A stretch of DNA of 64,000 nt from Nitrospira sp. ND1 (GTDB lineage Bacteria > Nitrospirota > Nitrospiria > Nitrospirales > Nitrospiraceae): positions 1,086,795 to 1,150,794 of the forward strand of contig NZ_FWEX01000006.1 in assembly GCF_900170025.1 (NCBI RefSeq). The letters are read 5' to 3'. Shown here piece after piece: positions 36,495 through 46,090 of this stretch. The notes beneath the pieces are model-generated. The model saw nothing but the letters and a program-made list of their open reading frames with translations, was not told the origin of the DNA and made no database searches. Position 1 is the first letter of the stretch. The number at the start of each line of letters is the position of its first letter. Made by a program: the position numbers and the translations under genes.

Positions 36495-37145
36495 CTACTC
36501 AATAATCGTCACAGTCATTTCAACCCGATCGATCGGGTTGTCGCATGGCCCCTTATCCGCAGGACTCGGTGCGCCGGTCTGGCACATGACTCGCGGCAGC
36601 GCCACGATCTTGTCCGCCACCCCGATGCCTTTGACGACCTCGCCGAAGATCGTATATTTACGATCTAAGAACCGGGACTCCTCGACGACGACAAAAAACT
36701 GGGATCCTGCGCTGTCCGGATCCTGCGCCCGCGCCATGGATACCACGCCACGCTTGTGAGGGAGATCGCTAAACTCGGCTTTGACATTGTGCCCCGGGCC
36801 GCCCTGGCCATACGCCCCCTTCTTCAGCGAATCCTTTGTGTTGGGATCGCCTCCCTGGATCATGAATCCCGGGATCGCCCGGTGGAAAATCGTACCGTTA
36901 TAGAACCCCGACTTGGCCAACTTGATGAAATTCTCGACATGCTTCGGGGCGACGTCCGGAAGAAACTTGATCTCGATATCGCCGAACTTCGTCTTGATGA
37001 CCGCACGCGCGTTACTCGCACTGACAGATTCGCTTCCGGCCGGAGCGGCATCGGCGGCCAGGCCGATTCCCGCGATCCCGACTGTCATGAACAGACTCAT
37101 CATTCCCGCGATTCTTAAACGATTGCTCCATCGCTGCTGCGCCAT
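36495..37145 (-). CDS. Periplasmic cyclophilin-type peptidyl-prolyl isomerase
   Basis: A 216-residue protein with an N-terminal signal (MMSLFMTVGIAGIGLAADA) and a cyclophilin domain: FHRAIPGFMIQGGDP near residue 86, SQFFVVVEESRFLDRKYTIF near the centre. It catalyses proline isomerisation in folding of exported proteins. The start at 37145 lies 7 bases after AGGAGG; an ATG at 37151 would be too close. It is the last gene of the long minus-strand run, 37 bases after rnc. Confidence 0.92.
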   Translation of the reverse strand: MAQQRWSNRLRIAGMMSLFMTVGIAGIGLAADAAPAGSESVSASNARAVIKTKFGDIEIKFLPDVAPKHVENFIKLAKSGFYNGTIFHRAIPGFMIQGGDPNTKDSLKKGAYGQGGPGHNVKAEFSDLPHKRGVVSMARAQDPDSAGSQFFVVVEESRFLDRKYTIFGEVVKGIGVADKIVALPRVMCQTGAPSPADKGPCDNPIDRVEMTVTIIE

Positions 37146-37182
37146 CACCATGCCTCCTTCTAGTCGGTCCGCGACCTCTTGC

Positions 37183-37887
37183 TCACGCCAACTGCGTCAA
37201 CGCTTCCTTCGCCGCCATTTGCTCTGCTTCTTTCTTACTGCGACCACGCCCGATCCCTCGCATGACTCCCTGAATGGTCAGCTCGACCTCAAAGACTTTC
37301 TCATGATCAGGACCCGATTCCCGAACCGTCTCATACTGCGGCAAACTTTCATACCGTTTCTGACAGACCTCCTGCAGCTGCGTTTTGTAATCCTCCATTC
37401 CCGGCCGGGCCTGCTCAGCGCGCGTCGCCAGCAATTCCTCCTCCAGCACCTGCAAGGTGAATTTTCTGCTGGCCTCAAGCCCACCGTCCAGGTAGATGGC
37501 GGCAATCAGCGCTTCGAGCGCGTCGGCTAACAGCGAATGCTTCTCGCGCCCTTTCGAAAGTTCTTCGCCTTTCCCCAGACGCAACAGCCGACCCAGCTTC
37601 ATGCGCCTGGCCGCCTTCGCGAGCGAAGCCTCGCTGACCAGATGCGCTTTGAGCTTGGAAAGCCCGCCCTCGTTGCTACCCGGAAACTCGGCCGCGAGAT
37701 ACTCGCTCATGACAAGCGAGAGCACCGCGTCGCCGAGAAACTCCAGGCGTTCGTTCTGGGTTCGATCTTTGCTGCGCCGTTCGTTTGAGTAGGACTTGTG
37801 AGTCAGAGCTTCTTCCAACAGACGAGGCTGATGGAAGCGGTAGCCGAGAAGGCGCTGGACCGCCTCAATTGACGTTGCCGGCGTCAT
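37183..37887 (-). CDS. rnc: Ribonuclease III
   Basis: A 234-residue RNase III with the catalytic signature NERLEFLGDAVLSLVMSE and a second metal-site stretch (SLLADALEALIAAIYLD), followed by a double-stranded RNA-binding domain (DYKTQLQE to KKEAEQMAAKEALTQL). It cuts dsRNA, notably the rRNA precursor. It is 27 bases downstream of fabF, an order seen in other bacteria. Confidence 0.96.
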   Translation of the reverse strand: MTPATSIEAVQRLLGYRFHQPRLLEEALTHKSYSNERRSKDRTQNERLEFLGDAVLSLVMSEYLAAEFPGSNEGGLSKLKAHLVSEASLAKAARRMKLGRLLRLGKGEELSKGREKHSLLADALEALIAAIYLDGGLEASRKFTLQVLEEELLATRAEQARPGMEDYKTQLQEVCQKRYESLPQYETVRESGPDHEKVFEVELTIQGVMRGIGRGRSKKEAEQMAAKEALTQLA

Positions 37888-37914
37888 ACGACCTGACTCG
37901 CGCCCTGAAGTGGA

Positions 37915-39165
37915 TTACTGAGCACACCGGCGAAAGAGCAGGCAGGCGTTCACCCCGCCAAAACCGAAGGAGTTTGAAAGGACCACCTGCGTCTGGACGG
38001 AACGCGCTGTATTGGGCACGTAGTCAAGATCACAGGCGGGATCGGGATGATCAAGGTTGATCGTGGGAGGCAAAATGCCATGGTGCAGCGCCAAAATGCT
38101 AAACACCGCCTCAATACCGCCGGCCGCACCCAAGAGGTGTCCCGTCATGGATTTCGTCGAACTGACAGGAATCCGGTAGGCTTGCTCCCCAAACACATGT
38201 TTGATGGCCTTGGTCTCGATGGCATCCGCCATGGTAGATGTGCCGTGGGCGTTGATATAACCGATGTCCGTCTTGGCCACACCCGCATCCTTCAATGCCA
38301 TTTCCATACAACGGACCGCCCCCTCCCCTTCTTCAGGCGGGGCGGTAATGTGGTACGCGTCGCTGTTCATGGCGTACCCGATCACTTCGGCATAGATGCG
38401 GGCGCCACGCGCGCGGGCATGCTCAAGTTCTTCAAGCACCACCACGCCGGCCCCTTCACCCAATACGAACCCATCTCGATCCTTGTCGAACGGACGGCTG
38501 GCCTTCGTCGGGTCGTCATTTCTGAAAGAGAGGGCTTTCGCCGAGGCAAACCCTGCCACGCCGAGCGGCGTAATCGCCGCCTCAGCACCGCCGGCAATCA
38601 TCACATCCGCATCGTCACGCTGAATGAGTCGATAGGCATCGCCGATACAGTGATTACCGGTGGCACAGGCCGTCACGGCGCAGGAGTTCGGCCCTTTGGC
38701 GCCGACCCGAATCGCCACCTGCCCGGAGGCGAGGTTGATGATCGTCATCGGGATGAAAAACGGAGAGACCCGCCCGGGGCCCTTTTCCCTGAGTACGTCG
38801 TGGTAATGTTCGATCGACCCCAGCCCGCCGATACCGGACCCGATGTAGACCCCGACCCTCGTGGCTTCTTCAGGCGCCACCTTGAGTTTCGCATCGTCCA
38901 CCGCCAGCTGACTCGCCCCCACCGCATAGTGGATGAAGGTGTCCATCTTCTTGATTTCTTTTTTCTCGATGAACTGAGCCGGGTCGAAATCCTTCACCTC
39001 TCCGGCAATCTGCGCATCATAGCCGGTCGGATCGAATCGCGTGATTCGGCCGATCCCCGACTCTCCGGCGCACAGCGCTTTCCAGGTCTTCTCCACCCCG
39101 GTTCCAAGCGGAGTTACCAGTCCGAGACCGGTCACCACCACACGTCTGGCAGGTCGATCGTGCAT
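37915..39165 (-). CDS. fabF: Beta-ketoacyl-ACP synthase II
   Basis: A 416-residue condensing enzyme that elongates fatty acids. It has [13 protein letters not shown] at the start, the active-site Cys in [17 protein letters not shown] with the first catalytic His, and [11 protein letters not shown] with the second. The length is usual. The start at 39165 (MHDRPARR) lies 13 bases after acpP. The longer frame starting upstream overlaps acpP and is unlikely. Confidence 0.96.
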   Translation of the reverse strand: MHDRPARRVVVTGLGLVTPLGTGVEKTWKALCAGESGIGRITRFDPTGYDAQIAGEVKDFDPAQFIEKKEIKKMDTFIHYAVGASQLAVDDAKLKVAPEEATRVGVYIGSGIGGLGSIEHYHDVLREKGPGRVSPFFIPMTIINLASGQVAIRVGAKGPNSCAVTACATGNHCIGDAYRLIQRDDADVMIAGGAEAAITPLGVAGFASAKALSFRNDDPTKASRPFDKDRDGFVLGEGAGVVVLEELEHARARGARIYAEVIGYAMNSDAYHITAPPEEGEGAVRCMEMALKDAGVAKTDIGYINAHGTSTMADAIETKAIKHVFGEQAYRIPVSSTKSMTGHLLGAAGGIEAVFSILALHHGILPPTINLDHPDPACDLDYVPNTARSVQTQVVLSNSFGFGGVNACLLFRRCAQ

Positions 39166-39178
39166 ACCTACGGTTCCG

Positions 39179-39412
39179 TTATGCCTTCTCTTTAATATAA
39201 TCCAGCGCTTTGCCGACGGTGAGGATCTTCTCGGCATCCTCATCGGGGATCTCGATCTCGAACTCTTCTTCGAGAGCCATCACCAATTCGACCGTGTCGA
39301 GCGAATCGGCGCCCAAATCCTCGACGAAATGGGCCTCGAGCGTCACTTCTTCTTCCTCGACCCCCAACTGCTCGGCAATAATTTTCTTCACCCGTTCATC
39401 TACTGTTGCCAT
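39179..39412 (-). CDS. acpP: Acyl carrier protein
   Basis: A 77-residue ACP with [20 protein letters not shown]; the Ser of DSL carries phosphopantetheine. It is very acidic, as expected. ATG 39412 has AGGAGGTG upstream, one of the strongest ribosome sites here, in line with its abundance. It lies between fabG and fabF. Confidence 0.98.
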   Translation of the reverse strand: MATVDERVKKIIAEQLGVEEEEVTLEAHFVEDLGADSLDTVELVMALEEEFEIEIPDEDAEKILTVGKALDYIKEKA

Positions 39413-39511
39413 GGACTTGCCCACCTCCTTCCCCATCTTACTTGACCTCCACATTCCTCACCGGGAGATTCCGGATCGAGGACACCAACCCGGACACCCG
39501 ACCTGACTCAC

Positions 39512-40255
39512 TTATACCATGAGCATGCCACCGTTCACGTGCAACACTTGCCCCGTGATATACGACGCTGCATCCGACACCAGAAACCGAACCGCCGCCG
39601 CAATGTCGGAGGGAAGCCCCAGGCGTCCCAGCGGAATCTGCTTCTGCAACGCTTCCTTGACCTCCGGCGACAGCCCCTGGGTCATCGCCGTATCGATAAA
39701 GCCCGGCGCCACCGCATTCACCGTCACCGCACGGCTCGCATACTCACGCGCGACCGTCTTGGTAAACCCGATCACCGCCGCTTTGGACGCCGCATAATTC
39801 GCCTGTCCCACATTCCCCATCGCCCCGACGATCGAGGCAATGTTGACGATCCGCCCGTACCGTTGTTTCGTCATCGGGAGCAGGACCGCTTTCGTGCAAT
39901 GAAAGGTCCCGTTCAAATTGACCTGCAGAACCAGGTTCCAATCTTCTTCTTTCATTCTAAGCAACAATCCATCACGGGTAATACCGGCGTTGTTGACTAG
40001 AATATCAATCTTCCCCCACTCCTGCATCACCTGATCGGCCATGGCCTTGGCATCATTCCAATCGGCCACGTTCACCTTCACACTGAGCGCCCGTCGCCCT
40101 AACTTCTGGATCGCCGCCACGGCCTCCTGCGAACGCGCCGGATCGAGGTCGGCAACCGCAATGTCTGCCCCATCTTCGGCCAACGCTTCTGCAATGGCCC
40201 GTCCGATCCCCTGGGCTCCACCGGTGACAATCGCCACTTTTCCCTGTAATGACAT
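39512..40255 (-). CDS. fabG: 3-oxoacyl-ACP reductase
   Basis: A 247-residue short-chain dehydrogenase. Visible are the NADPH loop TGGAQGIGRA, NNAGITRDGLLLRM, active-site Ser (NIASIVG) and YAASKAA (Tyr and Lys). It ends INxx-like with GQVLHVNGGMLMV. It reduces 3-oxoacyl-ACP. It sits in the fab gene row between fabD and acpP. Confidence 0.96.
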   Translation of the reverse strand: MSLQGKVAIVTGGAQGIGRAIAEALAEDGADIAVADLDPARSQEAVAAIQKLGRRALSVKVNVADWNDAKAMADQVMQEWGKIDILVNNAGITRDGLLLRMKEEDWNLVLQVNLNGTFHCTKAVLLPMTKQRYGRIVNIASIVGAMGNVGQANYAASKAAVIGFTKTVAREYASRAVTVNAVAPGFIDTAMTQGLSPEVKEALQKQIPLGRLGLPSDIAAAVRFLVSDAASYITGQVLHVNGGMLMV

Positions 40256-40284
40256 CAGCCTGCTCCCCGCAATCTCAACTCGTC

Positions 40285-41235
40285 TTACGCCTGACTGTTC
40301 ACGCCCAGCATTGTGAGCGTCGCCTCCAGCGACTTCGGATCATTGACGTTGGCCGTGACAGCCCCCGGAAGAATCCTCTTCACCAACCCCGTCAGCACGG
40401 TTCCCGGCCCGATCTCGACGAAGGTCGTCACGCCGAGCTTGGCCATCGTCTGCACCGACTCTTCCCACCGCACCGATGACGGCAACTGCCGAACCAGTGA
40501 GGCCCGGATGTCTTCGGATCGTTGCAGGGCCGTTGCTTCAGCATTATTCACCAACGGCACGGTCAAATCACGCCAGACCACTCCACCGAACTCCCCTGCG
40601 AGTCGGTCTGCTGCCTTCTGCATGAGCGGCGTATGGACCGGGACACTGACCGGGAGTGGAATCGCCTTCTTACATCCCTTGGTTTTGGCAATCTCAATGG
40701 CCCGTTCGACGGCGGCCTTTTCTCCGGCGATGACGACTTGGCCGGGAGAATTAAAATTCGCGGCCGCCACCACACCGACCGAAGCGGCCTCCTGACAGAC
40801 CGCCTTGACCACGGCCGCAGAAAGCCCCAGTAGCGCGGCGACGAGTCCGGTTCCAGGCGGAACCGCTTCTGACATATAGCGTCCTCGCTTCTGCACGAGG
40901 GCCACCGCATCTCGAAACGACACCCCGCCGGCCGCATAGACCGCCGAATATTCACCGAGACTATGCCCTGCCACAGCCACCGGCTTCAACCCGGCCGGCT
41001 CCAATGCCTTGAGCGCCGCCGCGCTACTCACCAGCAACGCCGGCTGGGTATTCTCCGTCAAATTCAACCGTTCAGCCGGACCTTCAAAACAGAGCTGGGC
41101 GACGTCGTATCCAAGAATCGAGGAGGCCTCATCGTAGACCGCCTTGACCGCCGGAGACGCCTCGTAAAACCCGCGCCCCATTCCTACAGACTGCGACCCC
41201 TGTCCGGGGAACAAAAACCCAATTTGTGACGCCAT
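40285..41235 (-). CDS. fabD: Malonyl-CoA:ACP transacylase
   Basis: A 316-residue FabD that loads malonyl groups onto ACP. It starts MASQIGFLFPGQGSQSVGMG and has the active Ser in VAGHSLGEYSA, the partner Arg in VQKRGRYM, and His in VPVHTPLM. The ATGs at 41238 and 41235 are adjacent; the second matches the family start. The ribosome site is weak. It follows fabH by 109 bases. Confidence 0.96.
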   Translation of the reverse strand: MASQIGFLFPGQGSQSVGMGRGFYEASPAVKAVYDEASSILGYDVAQLCFEGPAERLNLTENTQPALLVSSAAALKALEPAGLKPVAVAGHSLGEYSAVYAAGGVSFRDAVALVQKRGRYMSEAVPPGTGLVAALLGLSAAVVKAVCQEAASVGVVAAANFNSPGQVVIAGEKAAVERAIEIAKTKGCKKAIPLPVSVPVHTPLMQKAADRLAGEFGGVVWRDLTVPLVNNAEATALQRSEDIRASLVRQLPSSVRWEESVQTMAKLGVTTFVEIGPGTVLTGLVKRILPGAVTANVNDPKSLEATLTMLGVNSQA

Positions 41236-41344
41236 CATAGCCGCGTAAGGTATCGTAGAAACCACGCTCAATGTCAACGGGAAAAAGCTGAACGAGCCCC
41301 GCGCGTCAGTAGCGACCGACCGACCCCGACCAGGCGTTTCCCGA

Positions 41345-42322
41345 CTACCAGCGGACCAATGCGGAGGCCCAGGTTAGTCCCGCCCCGAAGGCGCCGAACA
41401 TCACCAACTGCCCCTCTTTGACCCGTCCATCCCGCACCGCTTCATCCAGGGCGATGGGAATCGACGCGGCGGAGGTGTTGCCGTATCGATCCATATTCAA
41501 CACCACTTTTTCCAGCGGCAGATTCAGGCGGTCGGCAACCGCTTTAATGATCCGTAAGTTTGCCTGATGGGGGATATAGACATCGAGTTCATCGACCGAC
41601 AGGTGATGCGCCGCAAGTGTCTCCCGCGCCACTTCCTCAAGAGTCCGCACCGCCACCTTGAACGTTTCATTGCCCTTCATCTTAATGTACTGCGAGCGCT
41701 CGCTCACCATGGCCTCTGACGGGGGAATGCGCGTTCCACCACCGGGCACCACGATCAAATCAGAGAGGCTTCCATCCGAATGCAAGTGAGTGGAGAGCAC
41801 CCCGCGCTCACCTTCCGATGCACTCACGACCGCCGCACCAGCGCCGTCCCCGAACAGAATACAGGTGTTGCGATCCGTCCAATCCGTGATCGTCGACATC
41901 ACTTCCGACCCTACGACCAGAATATGCCGCATACCGGTTCGAATATAGGCATCGGCCACACCAAGCGCGTAGACGAATCCGCAGCAGGCGGCAGACACAT
42001 CACAAGCCGCTGCGCGGGTCGCTCCTAGCCGGTGCTGGAGCAGGCAGGCAGTGGAGGGTAACGGCATATCCCCCGTGCAGGTGGCCAGGAGGATCATGTC
42101 GAGTTCATCGGCGGAAATGCCTGCGGCTTTCAAGGCGCGTTCCGCGGCAATCAGGCCCAAGTCGGAACAGGCCTGCCCCTCGGCGGCAATGCGACGTTCG
42201 CGAATGCCCGTGCGCTCGCGAATCCACTCATCGGACGTCGCGACCAGCTTCTCCAAATCGGCATTGGTCATCACCCGTTCAGGGGCATAGGACCCGGTTC
42301 CGGTGATTCGCGCTCGTATCAC
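41345..42322 (-). CDS. fabH: Beta-ketoacyl-ACP synthase III
   Basis: A 325-residue initiating condensing enzyme. The active-site Cys is in CDVSAACCGFVYAL near residue 113, His in YIPHQANLRI, and Asn in NMDRYGNTSAASI. It uses acetyl-CoA and malonyl-ACP. The GTG start overlaps the plsX stop (GTGA), so they are coupled. It has normal length. Confidence 0.96.
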   Translation of the reverse strand: MIRARITGTGSYAPERVMTNADLEKLVATSDEWIRERTGIRERRIAAEGQACSDLGLIAAERALKAAGISADELDMILLATCTGDMPLPSTACLLQHRLGATRAAACDVSAACCGFVYALGVADAYIRTGMRHILVVGSEVMSTITDWTDRNTCILFGDGAGAAVVSASEGERGVLSTHLHSDGSLSDLIVVPGGGTRIPPSEAMVSERSQYIKMKGNETFKVAVRTLEEVARETLAAHHLSVDELDVYIPHQANLRIIKAVADRLNLPLEKVVLNMDRYGNTSAASIPIALDEAVRDGRVKEGQLVMFGAFGAGLTWASALVRW

Positions 42323-43350
42323 GCCTGCTTCCCTTCCGGTCGTTCGTCCTGGTGCCGTCTCAGGCTTTCTTCAATGTCACGCTGGATCAATTCGTCCAGC
42401 CTGGTCTCGGCTAAGCCCTTCGCGCGGCGAATCGCATTCTTGATCGCTTTGGCTGATGAACGGCCATGGCAGATCATAGTGGTCCCATTCACTCCGAGCA
42501 GAGGCGCCCCCCCGAACTCGGCATAATCGATCTTCCGTTTCAGATTCAGCAACGGCTTCGCAATCAGCGGATAGGCTAATCGCCCGAGCCAGGAGCCGGA
42601 TATCTCCTTCATCAACAACTTCTTGATGACGTCCGCAACCCCTTCGGAGATCTTGAGCGCCACATTACCGATGAATCCATCGCAGACCACCACATCGGCA
42701 TTGCCGCTGTACACTTCCCGTCCCTCGATGTTGCCGATGAAATTCAGCGGACTGGCCTTCAGCAGTTTAAAGGCTTCTTTGGTGACCTCGTTGCCCTTGC
42801 TGTCTTCCTCGCCGATGCTCAAGAGCCCTATGCGCGGATTCTGCTTGGCGTACACGTGCTTGGCGAACTCGTTCCCCATCAGGGCGAATTGCTCAAGATG
42901 CTGTGCCGTGCAGTCGACATTCGCGCCGACATCGAGCATCACCGCGCTGCCCGTCAAGGTGGGCAGCATGGTGGCGATCGCCGGGCGTTCCACACCTTTG
43001 ATCAATCCGAGCACAAAAAACGAGGCAACCATGCTCGCGCCGGTATTCCCCGGACTCACCACCGCATCGGCTTCACCGGATTTCACCAACTCCGTCGCCA
43101 CCCAGATGGACGAGTCACGCTTCTTCCGTGCCACGGTCGCCGGCGACTCGTGCATCTCCACCACCTGCGGGGCATGGTGGATCGTGATCCGCGTATCGGT
43201 GCAATTAAGTTTTTGACATGCGGCGGCCAGCTCATCCTGCTTGCCGACCAGAATGATCCCGACACCCAGTTCTTGCGCGGCTTGCATCGCGCCTTCAATG
43301 ACCGGGGCCGGTCCGTGGTCTCCGCCCATCGCATCGACGGCAATCTTCAT
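42319..43350 (-). CDS. plsX: Phosphate acyltransferase PlsX
   Basis: A 343-residue PlsX, which makes acyl-phosphate from acyl-ACP for phospholipid synthesis. The sequence starts MKIAVDAMGGDHGPAPVIEG and has DAVVSPGNTGASM, MLDVGANVDC and VVCDGFIGNVALK. The C-terminal tail (RRHQDERPEGKQA) is short and basic. It links the ribosomal-protein genes upstream to the fab genes. Upstream of it, about 150 bases separate it from rpmF. Confidence 0.96.
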   Translation of the reverse strand: MKIAVDAMGGDHGPAPVIEGAMQAAQELGVGIILVGKQDELAAACQKLNCTDTRITIHHAPQVVEMHESPATVARKKRDSSIWVATELVKSGEADAVVSPGNTGASMVASFFVLGLIKGVERPAIATMLPTLTGSAVMLDVGANVDCTAQHLEQFALMGNEFAKHVYAKQNPRIGLLSIGEEDSKGNEVTKEAFKLLKASPLNFIGNIEGREVYSGNADVVVCDGFIGNVALKISEGVADVIKKLLMKEISGSWLGRLAYPLIAKPLLNLKRKIDYAEFGGAPLLGVNGTTMICHGRSSAKAIKNAIRRAKGLAETRLDELIQRDIEESLRRHQDERPEGKQA

Positions 43351-43501
43351 GTGCGGTTAGCGGTCCACGGATAGAGATGTGAAGAATCGTGTAGAGACGC
43401 CTTGCCGGCTAGGACCTGAACGGCCTCACGCATGACATAGCGTCGGATCGTGATCACGGTGCGCAATTGTACCCGAATCACGTCTGGAAAATAAAACTCG
43501 G

Positions 43502-43687
43502 CTAGCTTTCCTCGACGACGATGACGGCCTTCCCTTTGTAGGTCCCGCAATTCATGCACGTATAGTGCGGCAGCTTTAATTCGTGACATTGCGGGCACAG
43601 CGAAAACCCAGGGGGAACCAGCCTGGTCTTGGCCGTTCGCCGCATATCTCGCCGGGACCGTGAATGTTTGTGTTTTGGATTTGCCAT
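43502..43687 (-). CDS. rpmF: 50S ribosomal protein L32
   Basis: A 61-residue L32: [18 protein letters not shown], then two CxxC pairs (CPQC, CMNC) forming a zinc ribbon. GGAG precedes the ATG at 43687. It lies 38 bases after yceD, the classic rpmF-yceD partner, and before plsX. Confidence 0.97.
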   Translation of the reverse strand: MANPKHKHSRSRRDMRRTAKTRLVPPGFSLCPQCHELKLPHYTCMNCGTYKGKAVIVVEES

Positions 43688-43725
43688 GACGACTCCTTAC
43701 AACGGGTACATGCCCGGTTAACAGA

Positions 43726-44331
43726 CTATGCGTTTCCACCCTTGGATAGGCGCCCCCGCAGCACACGAAAGGGACTCGGCCCTTGCTCCGGCGGGCAGCC
43801 ACAGCGACGCTCATTGAGATTCTGGCCGCACTGCGGACAGAGACCAAGGCAATCTTCCCGACATAACGGCTGCATCGGAGCAGCCAGGATCATCTGCTCG
43901 CGCACCATTGGCACCAGGTCGAGGTGTTCGCCCTGATACAGATAGACTTCGTCCGCCTCTTCCGCCTCTTCAACAGGCTCAACCGGCTGGGCACCGCGTC
44001 TCGGCCCTCTCCGGCCCTGTTCCGCCGGAGCCGGCTTGGTCGCCAGGCCCGCCTGCGGAAGATACTCAGCATAGAGATTCACAAAGAGCGGATCGGAATA
44101 TTCCGTGAGGCAGCGGACACACTGACGGATCGCCGTCCCTTCCAACGTGCCGGTCACCGTGATCGGACCGTCGTGTTGGACAAGTTCCAGTTGAATCGTA
44201 AGCGGCCCCTCACACTTCTCTTCCGGCTCATCCAAGCCGAGTTCAGGCCCCGTGGCCGTGCACGACAGAGACAGTCCTTCTGGGGCGATATCGACAATCG
44301 CTGGCTTGAGCGTATCCATCAGCACCGTCAT
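43726..44331 (-). CDS. yceD: YceD/DUF177 family protein
   Basis: A 201-residue protein of the YceD family, needed for normal 23S rRNA or large-subunit accumulation in other bacteria. It has RQCVRCLTEYSDP, DLVPMVREQMILAAPMQPLC, and CPQCGQNLNERRCGC. A charged linker (GRRGPRRGAQPVEPVEE) is inserted. The start is uncertain (44331 or 44319). The order yceD-rpmF is conserved in many phyla. Confidence 0.85.
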   Translation of the reverse strand: MTVLMDTLKPAIVDIAPEGLSLSCTATGPELGLDEPEEKCEGPLTIQLELVQHDGPITVTGTLEGTAIRQCVRCLTEYSDPLFVNLYAEYLPQAGLATKPAPAEQGRRGPRRGAQPVEPVEEAEEADEVYLYQGEHLDLVPMVREQMILAAPMQPLCREDCLGLCPQCGQNLNERRCGCPPEQGPSPFRVLRGRLSKGGNA

Positions 44332-44415
44332 GACGGGAAGAGCCGCCTCCGAACAGAGCGGGAGACAGACTGCCCGGCTACTTGATCCAAGACTCACCAA
44401 AACCTATCCCTCGCC

Positions 44416-44673
44416 CTATCGCTCTTCAGCGAAACTAACCAAGGCGATCTGGCGCGCCCGCTTTACCGCCACCGTCAACACGCGCTGGTGCTGCAGGCAA
44501 TTTCCGGAAATGCGGCGTGGGACGATTCGTCCGCGCTCAGTCAGAAAATTCCGCAACAGGCCGACATCCTTGAAGTCAATCGGCGCCTTATCGACACAAA
44601 ACCGGCACGGCTTGCGGCGCTGAAAAAACCGACCGCCTCCGCCCCCGCCATTCCCGCGATCTCCTCGTTCCAT
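44416..44673 (-). CDS. rpsR: 30S ribosomal protein S18
   Basis: An 85-residue S18. A Gly-rich start ([20 protein letters not shown]) is followed by the S18 core ([36 protein letters not shown]). GGAGG lies before the ATG at 44673. It follows ssb by 15 bases. Confidence 0.97.
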   Translation of the reverse strand: MERGDRGNGGGGGGRFFQRRKPCRFCVDKAPIDFKDVGLLRNFLTERGRIVPRRISGNCLQHQRVLTVAVKRARQIALVSFAEER

Positions 44674-44688
44674 ACTCGCCTCCGTCTG

Positions 44689-45081
44689 CTACAGCTGTTC
44701 GTCTTCGTAAGAAGGTTCTTCGTGTAGGCCGCCGCTCTCGCCTCCTGCCTCGCCCCGCTTCGGTAGGAAGGTCACGCCTTGGGCCACGACTTCATGTTTA
44801 CTGCGTTTCTGTCCGTCTTCGGTCTCCCAGCGTCGCTGCTGGAGCCGGCCATCGATAATGACGCCGTTGCCCTTGCTGAGATACTGCCCGCAATGTTCCG
44901 CCTGTTTCCCGAACACCACGATGTCGATGAAACAGACTTCTTCCTTGAGTTCATCCCCCTGCTTAAACCGCCGGCTTGTCGCCAACCCGAAGCTGGCAAC
45001 CGGCGTTCCGCTGGGCGTATAACGCAACTCGGGATTGCGGGTCAGGTTCCCGACCAGAATGACTTTATTGAACCCCGCCAA
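44689..45081 (-). CDS. ssb: Single-stranded DNA-binding protein
   Basis: A 130-residue SSB with an OB-fold (FNKVILVGNLTRNPELRYT, YLSKGNGVIIDGRLQQRRW) and an acidic end (EEPSYEDEQL) rather than the classical DDIPF tip. The start is TTG at 45081, 7 bases after AAGGAG; the longer ATG frame overlaps rpsF more and lacks family match. The gene overlaps rpsF by 17 bases. Confidence 0.93.
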   Translation of the reverse strand: MAGFNKVILVGNLTRNPELRYTPSGTPVASFGLATSRRFKQGDELKEEVCFIDIVVFGKQAEHCGQYLSKGNGVIIDGRLQQRRWETEDGQKRSKHEVVAQGVTFLPKRGEAGGESGGLHEEPSYEDEQL

Positions 45082-45418
45082 CGGTGGCTCCTTGTGGTGC
45101 GACCACGGGGGCACCTCTGGGCGGAGCAGGCTCCTGCTCCAACTTCACGGTCAGAAATTTAATGATCGAATCTTCAAGCCGGTAGGCGCGTTCGAGCTCA
45201 GCGATGACCGCTCCGGGCCCCTTGAAGTAGAAGTAGACATAGGTGCCCTTGCGCTCGCGCTTGATCTCGTAGGCGAGTTTCTTGCGGCCCCAATTCTCGG
45301 CCCGCTCGAGCGAGGCTCCGTTCTTGGTCACGGTGCCCTTCATTTTTTCAATCAACGCAGTGGTTTCTTCGTCGCTTAAGGTCGGACGAATGATAAACAG
45401 GGACTCGTAGAGTTCCAT
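45065..45418 (-). CDS. rpsF: 30S ribosomal protein S6
   Basis: A 117-residue S6: YESLFIIRPTLSDEETTALI, NWGRKKLAYEIKRERKGTYV, with a Pro/Val-rich tail (APPRGAPVVAPQGAT). GGAGGA precedes the ATG at 45418. It is the first gene of the long operon rpsF-ssb-rpsR-yceD-rpmF-plsX-fabHDG-acpP-fabF-rnc, with a promoter 83 bases upstream. The usual rplI gene is absent after rpsR. Confidence 0.97.
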   Translation of the reverse strand: MELYESLFIIRPTLSDEETTALIEKMKGTVTKNGASLERAENWGRKKLAYEIKRERKGTYVYFYFKGPGAVIAELERAYRLEDSIIKFLTVKLEQEPAPPRGAPVVAPQGATVGGVQ

Positions 45419-45500
45419 GCAGAATCCTCCTGGGCATCGGCCCCCATTCACAGATGGGAGCGAGGTGTAGGTACGCCGGACAAGCCGGGACGAGCTGGCG

Positions 45501-45530
45501 AAGGTAGCACAGCTTCAAAGAATGTGTCAA
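45501..45530 (-). promoter_or_regulatory. Predicted promoter of the rpsF operon
   Basis: Minus strand: TTGACA (45530-45525), an 18-base spacer, and TACCTT (45506-45501) preceded by TGC (extended -10). Transcription would start near 45494, about 76 bases before rpsF. Confidence 0.55.
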
Positions 45531-45660
45531 ACAGGTGGGCGGCTTTTCCCGCGATGCCGAGACCGGCACGCCCCAATGCGAGGGCCCACATCCTGTGGCC
45601 TGCCGTCGCAGGAAGCAACAGCACAGGAACCATGCGGTGGCTTCGCGATGACACCCAGGC

Positions 45661-46026
45661 TCACAATTTTTTCTTGAACTGCGGGGGTGCGTGAGGCGGG
45701 AGTGACGGACGAGGGCCAGGCGTGCCGGATGGAGGACGCGCTGCGCCGAAGCCGCCATACCCACCATACCAGCCGAACCCGAGCGGCCCGTAGGGACCGC
45801 CATAATACCCGAGCGGATGTCCCCAATAGCCGGGACCATATCCAATCCCATACCCGGGCCCGTATCCGGGACCGGGCCAGTAGGAATAGGACTGACTGCC
45901 GGCATAGCCGGGATCCACCAGAAAATCACTCTGTGCCAACCGCTCCGCCTGATGGACTGATTGCGCACAACCCGCCAGGAGCAGGATGACGCAGAGCACG
46001 ATGAACCCGGGCACGAATCGAGTCAT
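45661..46026 (-). CDS. Gly/Tyr/Pro-rich lipoprotein
   Basis: A 121-residue protein with a lipoprotein signal (FIVLCVILLLAGC). The mature part is low complexity and aromatic (YSYWPGPGYGPG, YYGGPYGPLGFG) and ends PPHAPPQFKKKL. Its end and layout match the neighbour at 46091, so the two are paralogues. GAGGA precedes the ATG at 46026. An outer-membrane or surface role is inferred from the signal only. Confidence 0.7.
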   Translation of the reverse strand: MTRFVPGFIVLCVILLLAGCAQSVHQAERLAQSDFLVDPGYAGSQSYSYWPGPGYGPGYGIGYGPGYWGHPLGYYGGPYGPLGFGWYGGYGGFGAARPPSGTPGPRPSLPPHAPPQFKKKL

Positions 46027-46090
46027 GGCTGCGTCCTCAACGACTGACCACGTCACGCTCCTTCATTCAGACACAGACGCTCGCATCGAA

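Noticed and set aside
38047-39195. Plus-strand open frame (382 codons)
   Set aside because: Antisense to fabF.
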